DNA from: CAKZQX01 sp034437035 | Lineage (GTDB): Bacteria; Chloroflexota; Chloroflexia; Chloroflexales; Chloroflexaceae | Length of the DNA stretch: 64,000 nt | Assembly (NCBI GenBank): GCA_034437035.1 | Contig: DAOTUI010000078.1 | Coordinates: 13,440-77,439 of the forward strand | Direction: 5' to 3' | Shown here: positions 25,507 through 33,324 of the stretch, in pieces | Layout: each line of letters begins with the position of its first letter | How positions within the stretch are numbered: position 1 is the first letter of the stretch | Translations under genes and position numbers: made by a program | The notes under the pieces: generated by a model | Told to the model about the DNA's origin: nothing | The model's database searches: none | Seen by the model: the letters and a program-made list of their open reading frames with translations, nothing else

Positions 25507-25829
25507 ACGGCTACTTTCTTGTTCTGGGCTCACAATGTCCTCCCTCCCGACAGAAACCGCCACACCAGGCCGGCATATCCCGCATTGGGACGGGCGACGG
25601 ACGCGCAGAAGCGCGTCCCTACCACAACAGGCCGAGACTTGAGCGGCACATCCGGCTCCATGCCGGCCTGGGTAGTAGCCCCACACATGGACATTATACG
25701 ACGATTATGAGACTATTTAACCATTGCCTGGCGAAATGCCTGCTATTATCCGGGATTATCAGGGATCGCGTTACATGCGCACATGTGCTACCATGCTAAC
25801 CTACGAACGAAGAGCACCACGGGAGAGGT
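25507..25829. other. Intergenic stretch with REP palindrome
   Basis: Divergent promoter region between the antitoxin and RNase HIII genes. It holds the REP palindrome at 25599-25618; nothing else is recognisable. Confidence 0.55.
25599..25618. repeat. REP-like palindrome
   Basis: Copy of GGACGCGCAGAAGCGCGTCC followed by CTACC. Confidence 0.8.
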
Positions 25830-27071
25830 ATGACACAGAACCGACTGGATGCGCTGCGGGCCTATGCTGAGGCGCAGGGCTGGGAGTGGCGCAACGGGAA
25901 GCCCATTCAGCATGGCGAGCAGATCATTATCGCCAGTGGCGACCAGCAGGTGACGCTCACCTACTATCCCCGGCGGGGCAAGCTGATCCCCGGTGGGCCG
26001 GAGTCACCACTGAAAGCTGCGCTGACGGACTGGCTGGCGCAGGCAGAGCCGACCGGCGCAAGCGGTGCGTCGCCCACAACACCCTCGCCGGCAGCACCAC
26101 GCGCCTCGGGTAGCAGCGGCGGCACCCGGCTGGATGCGCTCAAGACCTATGTTGCCGGGCAGGGCTGGAACTGGGGGCCGGGGGCGACCATTCCCTACGG
26201 CGAACAGATTGTCGTCACCAGTGGGGCGGCAACTGCACTGGTCAACTTCTGGCCGAAGCGCGGGCGGATGCAGGTGCAGGGCAATGCCTCGTCGCTCAAG
26301 GCCGACCTGCAGGCGTGGGTCGAAGGCGGGCAGGAGCCGTCCGCCACAGCGGAAACCGGGAAACCGGTGGCCGTCTTTACCGGGCCGCACATCGGGATGG
26401 ACGAGTCGGGCAAGGGCGACTGGTTTGGGCCGCTGGTGGTTGCGGCAGTCTATGTTGATACGCGGACGATACCGCTGCTGCGGCGGGCCGGTGTGCGCGA
26501 TAGCAAAGAGTTGGATGCGGCAGTCCTGCCCCGAATCGCCGCGCAGATCGCGCAGATCATTCCGCCGGAGCAGCGGCTGGTCTGGAGCATACTGCCGGAG
26601 GAGTACAACCGGTTGTATGCGCAGCACGGCAATATCAACCTGCTGCTTGCCGCCGCGTATGCGCAGGTGGCCGCGCAACTCCGGCAGGCACTGCAATCCG
26701 CAACCGATGCAACCGCCGCGCCGGCGGATCTGCCCATCGTGTGCGATCAGTTTTCCCAGCGGGCTGACCGGCTGGAACAGGCATTTGCTGCCCGGCAACT
26801 GCCGCGCCCGCAGCAGCAGCACCACGCCGAGGCCGCCGGCATCGGCGTGGCGGCCGCCTCAATCCTCGCCGGCGACACCTTTACCGGCGCTCTGGCGGAC
26901 CTGGCCGGCGAAGCCGGTTTGCCGAACCCCTTACCCAAAGGCGCGTCCGCGATTGCCGCGTTGCAGGCCACTGCGCGCCGGATTATCGCGCGCCAGGGTG
27001 CCACCGCCCTCGGGCGCTATGCCAAGCTGAATTTTAAGCCGGTGCGCGAGCTGCTTGAGCGCGCAATGTGA
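25830..27071 (+). CDS. rnhC: Ribonuclease HIII with duplicated N-terminal domain
   Basis: Endonuclease that cuts the RNA strand of RNA/DNA hybrids; 413 residues against about 300 usual. The catalytic domain starts with HIGMDESGKGDWFGPLVVAA (Asp191, Glu192), followed by VRDSKEL and the HAEAAGIGVAAASILAGDTF segment. In front lie two copies of the small substrate-binding domain: RLDALRAYAEAQGWEWRNGK (residue 5 on) and RLDALKTYVAGQGWNWGPGA (residue 100 on), each with a YYPRRGK/FWPKRGR motif, joined by a Ser/Thr/Pro/Ala linker. Known RNase HIII has one such domain. The stop codon at 27069-27071 borders a repeat element. Confidence 0.9.
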   Translation: MTQNRLDALRAYAEAQGWEWRNGKPIQHGEQIIIASGDQQVTLTYYPRRGKLIPGGPESPLKAALTDWLAQAEPTGASGASPTTPSPAAPRASGSSGGTRLDALKTYVAGQGWNWGPGATIPYGEQIVVTSGAATALVNFWPKRGRMQVQGNASSLKADLQAWVEGGQEPSATAETGKPVAVFTGPHIGMDESGKGDWFGPLVVAAVYVDTRTIPLLRRAGVRDSKELDAAVLPRIAAQIAQIIPPEQRLVWSILPEEYNRLYAQHGNINLLLAAAYAQVAAQLRQALQSATDATAAPADLPIVCDQFSQRADRLEQAFAARQLPRPQQQHHAEAAGIGVAAASILAGDTFTGALADLAGEAGLPNPLPKGASAIAALQATARRIIARQGATALGRYAKLNFKPVRELLERAM

Positions 27072-27076
27072 ATTCA

Positions 27077-27155
27077 CACGCGTTACGTGGTCGGTTCCAA
27101 ACCAGGTGTCTGCCCGGACAAACGGCCTGTTTGAACGCGCACCGTGTAACTCGTG
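27077..27155. repeat. TACGCGGT interspersed element, short copy F1
   Basis: A 79-bp copy from CACGCGTTACGTGGT to ACCGTGTAACTCGTG, lacking the central part. Flanks GAATTCA and TTATTTA resemble each other. It begins 5 bp after the stop codon of the RNase HIII gene. Confidence 0.7.
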
Positions 27156-27162
27156 TTATTTA

Positions 27163-27416
27163 CAGGATTTACGCGGTGGACGTTTGGACCATGAACAACA
27201 CGACATGAGCGAAAAGCACGAACCTGCTGGTGCTGCCATGGATCAGGCGATCCCGCGTTTGACGGGGGATATCGCCTCCGGCAGGCTGGAAGATTCCACT
27301 CTTTTTCACAAAAACATTCACTTTGTGAAAAAGATGAAAAAGTACCATGCTGCCGCAGGCGAATCGGGCTTCCATCTGGTCAAACGTCCGGTTGCCTGTC
27401 AACCGCGTAACTCGTG
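27163..27416. repeat. TACGCGGT interspersed element, copy F2
   Basis: A 254-bp copy from CAGGATTTACGCGGT to ACCGCGTAACTCGTG, with extra sequence in its left arm. The short hairpin at about 27299-27333 uses CTTTTTCACAAA. The right flank TTATTCA contains the stop codon (TAA on the minus strand) of the transporter gene. Confidence 0.8.
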
Positions 27417-28835
27417 TTATTCACAGTTCTCAATAACTGTTTGTCCATTCTCCGGCGGGGTCGGCTCGGGATCGATCTGCACCCGCACAATATTCGGGAT
27501 GGCGCGGCGCAGATCCTGCTCAATCCGGCTCATCTGCGTATGCACCTCGGTCAGCGGGGTTGCGCCGGGGAAGGGGCAGTGCAGCGTCACGATAATGCCC
27601 TCCTCGGTTAGCAGGGTCTCCACCCGGAAGATCATCTCAGCGTAGGGCAACCCGCCGATCACCTGCCGCACCTGCTGCGTAATCGGCGCGTAGCGCACGG
27701 CCGGCTGGACATCATCGCGGCGCGGCTCCAGATGTACCTCCACAACCGTGTGGCAGGGCAGTTCCGCCGCGATGGCCGCCTCCAGGCGCTCGGAGTGGGT
27801 ATGCGCCTCGGCCAGCGTCAGATGCACCGGCAGTTCCAGGTCCATCTCCACCCGCACCTCCCCCGCCAGTTGGTAGAGATCCAGGTTGTGAATATTCATG
27901 CCCAGGCGATGCGCCGTCGCATAGATCGTCGTGGTGTAAGACTCGGCAGCGGTGCGGGCGGGTTCCACATGGACCAGCACATCGGCCTGCTGCAATTCGG
28001 CGCGGACGACCCGCTCGACATCCTTGGTCAGTTGGTGCGCCTCTTCCAGCGAACGTCCGCGCGGCGTGCCAATCGTCACCTCGACAAACGGCTGCTCCCC
28101 GACGAAGCGCAGCCGCACCCGCGCACTATCCGGAACCACATCCGGCAGATCGGTAATCCGATAGATCAGCCGGCGGCTCAGATCCTGCGGCACATCGTCC
28201 ATCAGCGCCCGGATCGCCTGCGTGCCCAGATTCCAGGCAACATAGAGCAGCACCCCGGCGACGACCAGGGCCGCCAGCGCATCGGCCCGCCGGATCAGCC
28301 AGTCCGGCATGGGCAGCCAGTAGTTCAGCCCGATCAGTACCAGACTGACCAGCACCACCAGGGAACTCAGAATATCCGTGGTAAAGTTGGCGGCGTTCGC
28401 CTCGAAAGTGGGGCTCTTGAATTGTGCGGCGGCCCGACGCAACGCCTGTACTCGCAGAATATTTATCACCAGCGAAACCAGGATCACCAGGAATGACCAG
28501 ACGGTAATCTCCGGTACGGCGGGATTGAACAGGATGCGATCAAATGCCTGCCACAAGACCCAGCCGGCGGTGGTAAAGAGCAGCACCGTGCCGGCCAGCG
28601 CTCCCAGATTCTCGGCACGCGCATGACCGTAGGGATGATTCTCGTCCGGCGGGAGATCGGCAAAGCGCACAACCAGAAATGTAATTCCCGTCGCTATGAT
28701 GTCCAGAAGCGAGTCAAACGCATCAGCCAGAATACCCAGGCTACCGGTCGCTATGCCAACGATAAATTTGATGCCGGCAAGCACGGCACTCGAGCCGACC
28801 GAAGCCAGTGCAACTGACTGTTTCGATTCAGCCAT
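27417..28835 (-). CDS. Cation diffusion facilitator transporter with extended C-terminal domain
   Basis: A 472-residue divalent-metal/proton antiporter of the cytoplasmic membrane. Six membrane segments lie in residues 8-205. Metal-site residues can be read in LGILADAFDSLLDII (Asp-x3-Asp) and NFTTDILSS; HPYGHARAENLGAL is the family loop. The cytoplasmic part is about 270 residues, some three times the usual one, and appears to hold three ferredoxin-like dimerisation repeats (RVRLRFVGEQPFVEVTIG; RVEMDLELPVHLTLAEAHTH; MIFRVETLLTEEGIIVTLHC). The ATG at 28835 gives the family start. Which metal is moved cannot be told. Confidence 0.9.
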   Translation of the reverse strand: MAESKQSVALASVGSSAVLAGIKFIVGIATGSLGILADAFDSLLDIIATGITFLVVRFADLPPDENHPYGHARAENLGALAGTVLLFTTAGWVLWQAFDRILFNPAVPEITVWSFLVILVSLVINILRVQALRRAAAQFKSPTFEANAANFTTDILSSLVVLVSLVLIGLNYWLPMPDWLIRRADALAALVVAGVLLYVAWNLGTQAIRALMDDVPQDLSRRLIYRITDLPDVVPDSARVRLRFVGEQPFVEVTIGTPRGRSLEEAHQLTKDVERVVRAELQQADVLVHVEPARTAAESYTTTIYATAHRLGMNIHNLDLYQLAGEVRVEMDLELPVHLTLAEAHTHSERLEAAIAAELPCHTVVEVHLEPRRDDVQPAVRYAPITQQVRQVIGGLPYAEMIFRVETLLTEEGIIVTLHCPFPGATPLTEVHTQMSRIEQDLRRAIPNIVRVQIDPEPTPPENGQTVIENCE

Positions 28836-28916
28836 GCAGTCCCCTCCTGCGTTGCTGGTCAATATCTTGCAGATCAGAGTGTAGCGTAGCGACCAACCGG
28901 AGTTTTGTCAATCTGA

Positions 28917-29039
28917 TAAGATTTACGCGATGAACTATCAAATTCGTGAAAAAGATAGATTACGTACCACGCTGACGCAGGCGATTCAGCCTTTGATCTC
29001 GTCAAACGTTCGGTTTGCATGTCAACCGCGTAACTCGTG
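28917..29039. repeat. TACGCGGT interspersed element, copy G1
   Basis: A 123-bp copy with altered left end (TAAGATTTACGCGAT) and intact right end ACCGCGTAACTCGTG. Flanks CAATCTGA and TAATCTGA. The left half of the central hairpin is missing. Confidence 0.72.
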
Positions 29040-29047
29040 TAATCTGA

Positions 29048-29242
29048 CAGGACTTACGCAGTTCTCCACCTGGAGATATATTTCGCCTCCGGCAGGGCGG
29101 AACAGACCACCTTTTTCACGAAATTTTTGCACAACGTGCAAAAATTTCGTGAAAAAGATCATAGCGTACATGCTGACGCAGGCGAATCGGGCCATTCATT
29201 TCAATCAAACGTCCGGTTTGCATGTCCACCGCGTAAGTCCTG
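29048..29242. repeat. TACGCGGT interspersed element, copy G2
   Basis: A 195-bp copy from CAGGACTTACGCAGT to ACCGCGTAAGTCCTG, with perfect 8-bp flanks TAATCTGA (29040-29047, 29243-29250). The central hairpin at about 29109-29158 has arms CTTTTTCACGAAATTTTTGC. Side hairpins CTCC-ACCT-GGAG and CAAAC-GTCCG-GTTTG. Confidence 0.88.
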
Positions 29243-29335
29243 TAATCTGATTGATCTGATGCAGGCTTGCGCAAAAGTTCGGGTATACTAACTGCCACCC
29301 CAGACCATAGTATCTTTATCACAAAGGAAACAGGT

Positions 29336-30637
29336 ATGTCTTGCTTCGCTCCGATGAGCATCCGTCCACACTTCCCGGCACTGTCCCGCCGGATTAATGG
29401 TCATCCTGCGCTGTTCTTTGATGCCCCCGGTGGGACGCAGGTGCCCCAGGTGGTTATTGACGCCATGGCGCACTATCTGGTCCATACCAATGCCAATGAC
29501 CATGGCGCATTTCCGACCAGTCAGGCAACTGATGCGGTGATTGATGCCGCCCACAACGCTATCGCCGATCTGCTTGGCTGCGATCCCGACGAGGTGATCT
29601 TTGGTCAAAATATGACCTCGCTCACCTTTGCGGTCAGTCGCGCCATTGCGCGGGATCTCGGCCCCGGCGATGAGGTGTTGGTTACGCGCCTCGATCATGA
29701 TGCGAACGTTGCTCCCTGGTATGCCCTGGAAGAGCGCGGTGTCACCGTTCGGGCGGTAGATGTTGACGTTGAGGACTGCACCCTCGACATGGAAGACTTT
29801 GCCGCCAAAATCACCCCGCGCACGCGCCTGGTTGCGGTGGGCTATGCCGGCAACGCCGTCGGCACCATCAACGACATCCAGCGCGTGATCGATATGGCCC
29901 GCAGTGTTGGCGCGCTGACGTTTGTGGATGCGGTGCATTACGCACCACACGGCCCGATTGATGTACGCGGGCTGAACTGTGATTTCCTGGCATGCAGCGC
30001 TTACAAATTCTTTGCGCCGCATGTCGGCTGCCTCTACGGGAAGCGCGAGCACTGGGCGCGGTTGCGCCCCTACAAGGTCCGGCCGGCCGCTCTCGGCGGC
30101 CCGGGGCGCTGGGAAACCGGCACTCAGAACCACGAGGGGTTGGCGGGAACGACGGCAGCGGTTGACTACCTGGCCGGCCTGGCACACCACAGCACGCAGA
30201 GTGCGTTACGCGTGGGCAGCCAGGAGGCGAATGGTGTCGCGCCCCCGAACGGAGCCGGCCGCCGCGCCGCCCTGGTGACGGCCATGAACAGCATCAAGGC
30301 GTACGAGCGTGACCTGAGCGAGCGACTGATCACCGGGATACTGGAAATACCGGGCCTGACCTTCTACGGCATTCGGGAGCCGGAGCGGTTTGATCAGCGT
30401 ACGCCCACGGTATCTTTTCAACTGATCGGGCATGCACCCCGCGCAATTGCCGACTATCTAGGGCAGCGGGGCATCTTTGCCTGGGATGGTCACTTCTACG
30501 CGATTGGCCTGAGCGAGCGGCTGGGTGTCGCGGACAAGGGCGGCCTGGTGCGCGTTGGTCTGGCGCACTACAACACGCTTGAGGAGATCGACCGCTTCCT
30601 GGAGGTGCTGGAAGATCTGGCGCGGGGACGCGGGTAG
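29336..30637 (+). CDS. Class V aminotransferase (cysteine desulfurase-like)
   Basis: A pyridoxal-phosphate enzyme of 433 residues close to the SufS/NifS-like group. FFDAPGGTQVPQVVIDAM starts the core, FGQNMTSLTFAVSRAIA binds the phosphate, VTRLDHDANVAPW carries the substrate-side His, FVDAVHYAPHGPIDV the cofactor Asp and His, and CSAYKFFAPHVGCLYG the Schiff-base Lys. No nearby sufB, sufC or sufD genes support an Fe-S role, so a desulfurase or related lyase is possible. The ATG at 29336 follows AAAGGAAACAGGT; earlier starts fall in non-conserved sequence. Confidence 0.88.
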   Translation: MSCFAPMSIRPHFPALSRRINGHPALFFDAPGGTQVPQVVIDAMAHYLVHTNANDHGAFPTSQATDAVIDAAHNAIADLLGCDPDEVIFGQNMTSLTFAVSRAIARDLGPGDEVLVTRLDHDANVAPWYALEERGVTVRAVDVDVEDCTLDMEDFAAKITPRTRLVAVGYAGNAVGTINDIQRVIDMARSVGALTFVDAVHYAPHGPIDVRGLNCDFLACSAYKFFAPHVGCLYGKREHWARLRPYKVRPAALGGPGRWETGTQNHEGLAGTTAAVDYLAGLAHHSTQSALRVGSQEANGVAPPNGAGRRAALVTAMNSIKAYERDLSERLITGILEIPGLTFYGIREPERFDQRTPTVSFQLIGHAPRAIADYLGQRGIFAWDGHFYAIGLSERLGVADKGGLVRVGLAHYNTLEEIDRFLEVLEDLARGRG

Positions 30638-30664
30638 CTCTCAGGTGTAGGCTTCTTGGGGTAG

Positions 30665-30684
30665 GGACGCGCTTCTGCGCGTCC
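30665..30684. repeat. REP-like palindrome
   Basis: Inverse-oriented copy GGACGCGCTTCTGCGCGTCC. It is followed by two GGCAGCCATGCTGCCGC palindromes (about 30688-30750) of a second repeat family. Confidence 0.78.
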
Positions 30685-30814
30685 GCAGGCGGCAGCCATG
30701 CTGCCGCTTTTCAACCTTCAAGCAGCAGGCGGCAGCCATGCTGCCGCACTCCATACCCGGACATTGTCGCAGACCGGGCAAATCAGATCCGGGCGCAACG
30801 GGACCATATATCTT

Positions 30815-30823
30815 TGGTATAAT
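30815..30823 (+). promoter_or_regulatory. Extended -10 promoter of phosphofructokinase gene
   Basis: TGGTATAAT matches an extended -10 box (TG-N-TATAAT). It lies 82 bp upstream of the phosphofructokinase start. No good -35 box is visible, as is usual for this promoter type. Confidence 0.45.
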
Positions 30824-30904
30824 GTGAGCGCCCATCAAGCCATACATTGAAGAATGGTACCATGTCGGTGAGCGTAGTGTGAACTGGACTGTCAGGAGGT
30901 AACC

Positions 30905-32065
30905 ATGCGAATCGGAGTCCTCACAGGTGGTGGTGACGTTCCGGGGCTGAACCCGTGCATCCGGGCTATTGTGTATCGTGCTGAGGAGAACGGCTGGGAA
31001 GTTTATGGATTCCGTCGCGGCTGGGCGGGGCCACTGAACTACAATCCCGACGTAGACACTGGGATGGAGAGTGAGTGGATCGGCCGGCTGACGCGGCAGA
31101 ATGTGCGCACGATTGACCGCTATGGCGGTACGCATCTGCACTCGTCGCGCACCAATCCGCAGAAGGTACGGCCCGACGATCTCCCGGACTTTCTGAAAGA
31201 TAAGTATACCTTCGCCGAAGGTCAGAAGGCAGTGGATTGCACCGATCATGTGCTGCGCGTGCTGGATCATCTGGGTATTCATACCCTGATTCCCATTGGC
31301 GGCGATGATACGCTCTCCTACGCGGCCCGGCTGCACCAGGAGGGTATGCGGGTGATCGCCTGCCCCAAGACGATGGATAATGATGTGTATGGTACGGACT
31401 ACTGTATGGGCTTTAGCACGGCGGTGACGCGCAGTGTCAATCTGCTGAACGACCTGCGGACCCCCACCGGCAGCCACGAGCGGATTGCAGTAGTTGAGTT
31501 GTTCGGCCGCAACAGCGGTGAGACGGCGTTGATCGCCGCGTACCTGGCAAATGTGGACCGGACGTTGATCAGCGAGGTGCCGTTTGACGTTGAGCGCCTG
31601 GCCGAACTCATTTCGGAAGATCGACGCACTAATCCCAGCAACTACGCGATTATTGCGCTCTCCGAGGGTGCTTCAATGCTGGGCGGCCAGGTGGTGGAGT
31701 ATGGTCAGGAAGATGCCTATGGGCACAAGAAACTGGGCGGTATCGGCCAGGCCGTGGGTGAGGCGCTGAAGAAGATCACTGGTATCGATATTGTTCACCA
31801 GCAACTGGCCTACCTGATGCGCGCGGGCGCGCCGGACGCGCTCGACCGCATGGTTGCAACGTCGTACGGCAATATGGCGGTGCAGCAGATTGAGAAGGGA
31901 CACTCCGGCCTGATGATGGCGCTACAGAATGGCTGCTACACCACGGTGCCGGTCGATTCCTGTATCCAGGGTGTCAAGCGCGTGGATGTTGATGAACTCT
32001 ACGATAAGGAGCAGTATCGGCCCAAGGTTTCGCACATCCTGGGCAAGCCGATGTTCCTCTACTAG
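30905..32065 (+). CDS. pfp: 6-phosphofructokinase, probably PPi-dependent
   Basis: Phosphorylates fructose 6-phosphate to the 1,6-bisphosphate in glycolysis; 386 residues. Substrate loops: GVLTGGGDVPGLN at the N-terminus, IPIGGDDTLSYA (residues 130-139), ACPKTMDNDVYGTDYCMGF (152-170), ELFGRNSGETAL and YLMRAGAPDALDRM. The phosphoryl-donor site has Asp135 in GGDDT (Gly in ATP enzymes) and Lys155 in PKTMDND (Gly in ATP enzymes); these two residues are the known marks of PPi use in the group. Donor choice is thus inferred. CAGGAGGTAACC before the ATG is a strong ribosome binding site. Confidence 0.9.
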   Translation: MRIGVLTGGGDVPGLNPCIRAIVYRAEENGWEVYGFRRGWAGPLNYNPDVDTGMESEWIGRLTRQNVRTIDRYGGTHLHSSRTNPQKVRPDDLPDFLKDKYTFAEGQKAVDCTDHVLRVLDHLGIHTLIPIGGDDTLSYAARLHQEGMRVIACPKTMDNDVYGTDYCMGFSTAVTRSVNLLNDLRTPTGSHERIAVVELFGRNSGETALIAAYLANVDRTLISEVPFDVERLAELISEDRRTNPSNYAIIALSEGASMLGGQVVEYGQEDAYGHKKLGGIGQAVGEALKKITGIDIVHQQLAYLMRAGAPDALDRMVATSYGNMAVQQIEKGHSGLMMALQNGCYTTVPVDSCIQGVKRVDVDELYDKEQYRPKVSHILGKPMFLY

Positions 32066-32123
32066 CGCCTGCCGATGGACCGACTGTAACAGCCGGCCCC
32101 CAATATATCATATCGGTCAATGA

Positions 32124-32318
32124 CAGGACTTACGCGGTCACTCGGCTGGAAGCAGATATCGCCTCCGGCAGGGCGGAACTGGACATCCTTTTTCACAAAA
32201 ATTTGGCTCACAGAGCCAAATTTTTGAAAAAGATAGATCACGTACCATGCTGCCGCAGGCAAATCCGGAATTTCATCTGGTTAAACGTCCGGGTTGCATG
32301 TCAACCGCGTAACTCGGG
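32124..32318. repeat. TACGCGGT interspersed element, copy H1
   Basis: A 195-bp copy from CAGGACTTACGCGGT to ACCGCGTAACTCGGG. Flanks TCAATGA at 32117-32123 and 32319-32325 (GGTCAATGA in full). The central hairpin at about 32188-32233 uses CTTTTTCACAAAAATTTGGC; the right arm lacks a few bases. Confidence 0.86.
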
Positions 32319-32325
32319 TCAATGA

Positions 32326-32465
32326 CAGGACTTACGCGGTCACTGACCCGAAAGGGAATTTTGCCTCCGGCAGGGTGGTACCAGACATACTTTGGAAAAA
32401 AAGTGGCTCTGTGAGCCACTTTTTTTCCAAAAAGATAGATCACGTACCATGCTGCCGCAGGCGCG
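32326..32465. repeat. TACGCGGT interspersed element, copy H2, right end missing
   Basis: Starts CAGGACTTACGCGGT directly after the target copy shared with H1. Its central hairpin (about 32388-32437) has arms CTTTGGAAAAAAAGTGGCTC. After ACCATGCTGCCGCAGGCG the sequence changes and no right terminal repeat follows. Confidence 0.8.
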
Positions 32466-32494
32466 ACCATGCCTACGGATGGGAACACAGATCA

Positions 32495-33247
32495 CTAAAA
32501 CCCCTGAATAACCACATACGCAATCGCCCCCAGGCAGAGGTAGGTGCCATAGGCGATATACTCCGGCACATCACTGCGATTGAGCAGCCGTTTGGCAACG
32601 ACAATTCCGACCGCGACAATCCCGGCAAACACAATCCCGTAGAAGAGTGTCTCGACCAGCCGCGTTAGCCCGAAGGCCGCACCGATAAAGATTGCCAGGT
32701 AGACATCACCCAGGCCGAAGGGGGCGGCTTTGCCCGGAAAAAGCACCTTTGCCAGCGCGAACAGCAGCGCAAAGGAGATTCCGCCGGCCAGCGCGCCCAA
32801 CCCGGCGTTCGGCCAACTGATGTACGGGACAACCGGGCTCAGCAGCAGCAGGAGCAGTGCCGCTCCCAGGATCACAAAGGTGTAGATCGAGTGGTAGAGC
32901 CAGTCAATCGCGCCGGTGACAATCAAAACCGCGCACACAAAAACCAGGTAGAAGAAGAGCGGCGTAAAGGCGTAGTTGGCATAGAGCAGCGCCAGCACCA
33001 CCCCGGTCAGCAGTTCGATTACCGGGTAGACCCAGTGGAGCGGTTGTCCATCGCGGGCGCGACCACGCTGCACTACCCAGCCGACGACCGGCAGCAGTTG
33101 CCACCAGGCCAGCGGTTCGCCCGTGCGGGTGCAACGCGGCCGGCCCAGCAGCCGCTTCTCACGCGGCAGGCGAATAACAATGACGTTGAGCAGGAAGCCC
33201 AGCAGCAGTCCGGTGATGAAGATGAGAGTGGTAATCATAAGATCCAT
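32495..33247 (-). CDS. Prepilin peptidase (A24 family)
   Basis: Membrane aspartyl protease of 250 residues that trims type IV pilin-like leader peptides. The two catalytic Asp are in VTGAIDWLYHSIYTFVI and in the signature FGLGDVYLAIFIGAAFG. Eight or so membrane segments are visible, starting with TTLIFITGLLLGFLLNVIVI. In the cytosolic loop (LPREKRLLGRPRCTRTGEPL, WVVQRGRARDGQPL) only one of the four zinc-type cysteines of PilD proteins is left, so N-methylation ability is doubtful. An ATG at 33238 is an alternative start. No pilin gene is nearby. Confidence 0.88.
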   Translation of the reverse strand: MDLMITTLIFITGLLLGFLLNVIVIRLPREKRLLGRPRCTRTGEPLAWWQLLPVVGWVVQRGRARDGQPLHWVYPVIELLTGVVLALLYANYAFTPLFFYLVFVCAVLIVTGAIDWLYHSIYTFVILGAALLLLLLSPVVPYISWPNAGLGALAGGISFALLFALAKVLFPGKAAPFGLGDVYLAIFIGAAFGLTRLVETLFYGIVFAGIVAVGIVVAKRLLNRSDVPEYIAYGTYLCLGAIAYVVIQGF

Positions 33248-33324
33248 CCGTAGTCCGTAAGCGGTAGCCTATCGTTCGTCCTGCCACAATACTACGCTAT
33301 GAGCATTACGAACAGCGCACCAAC

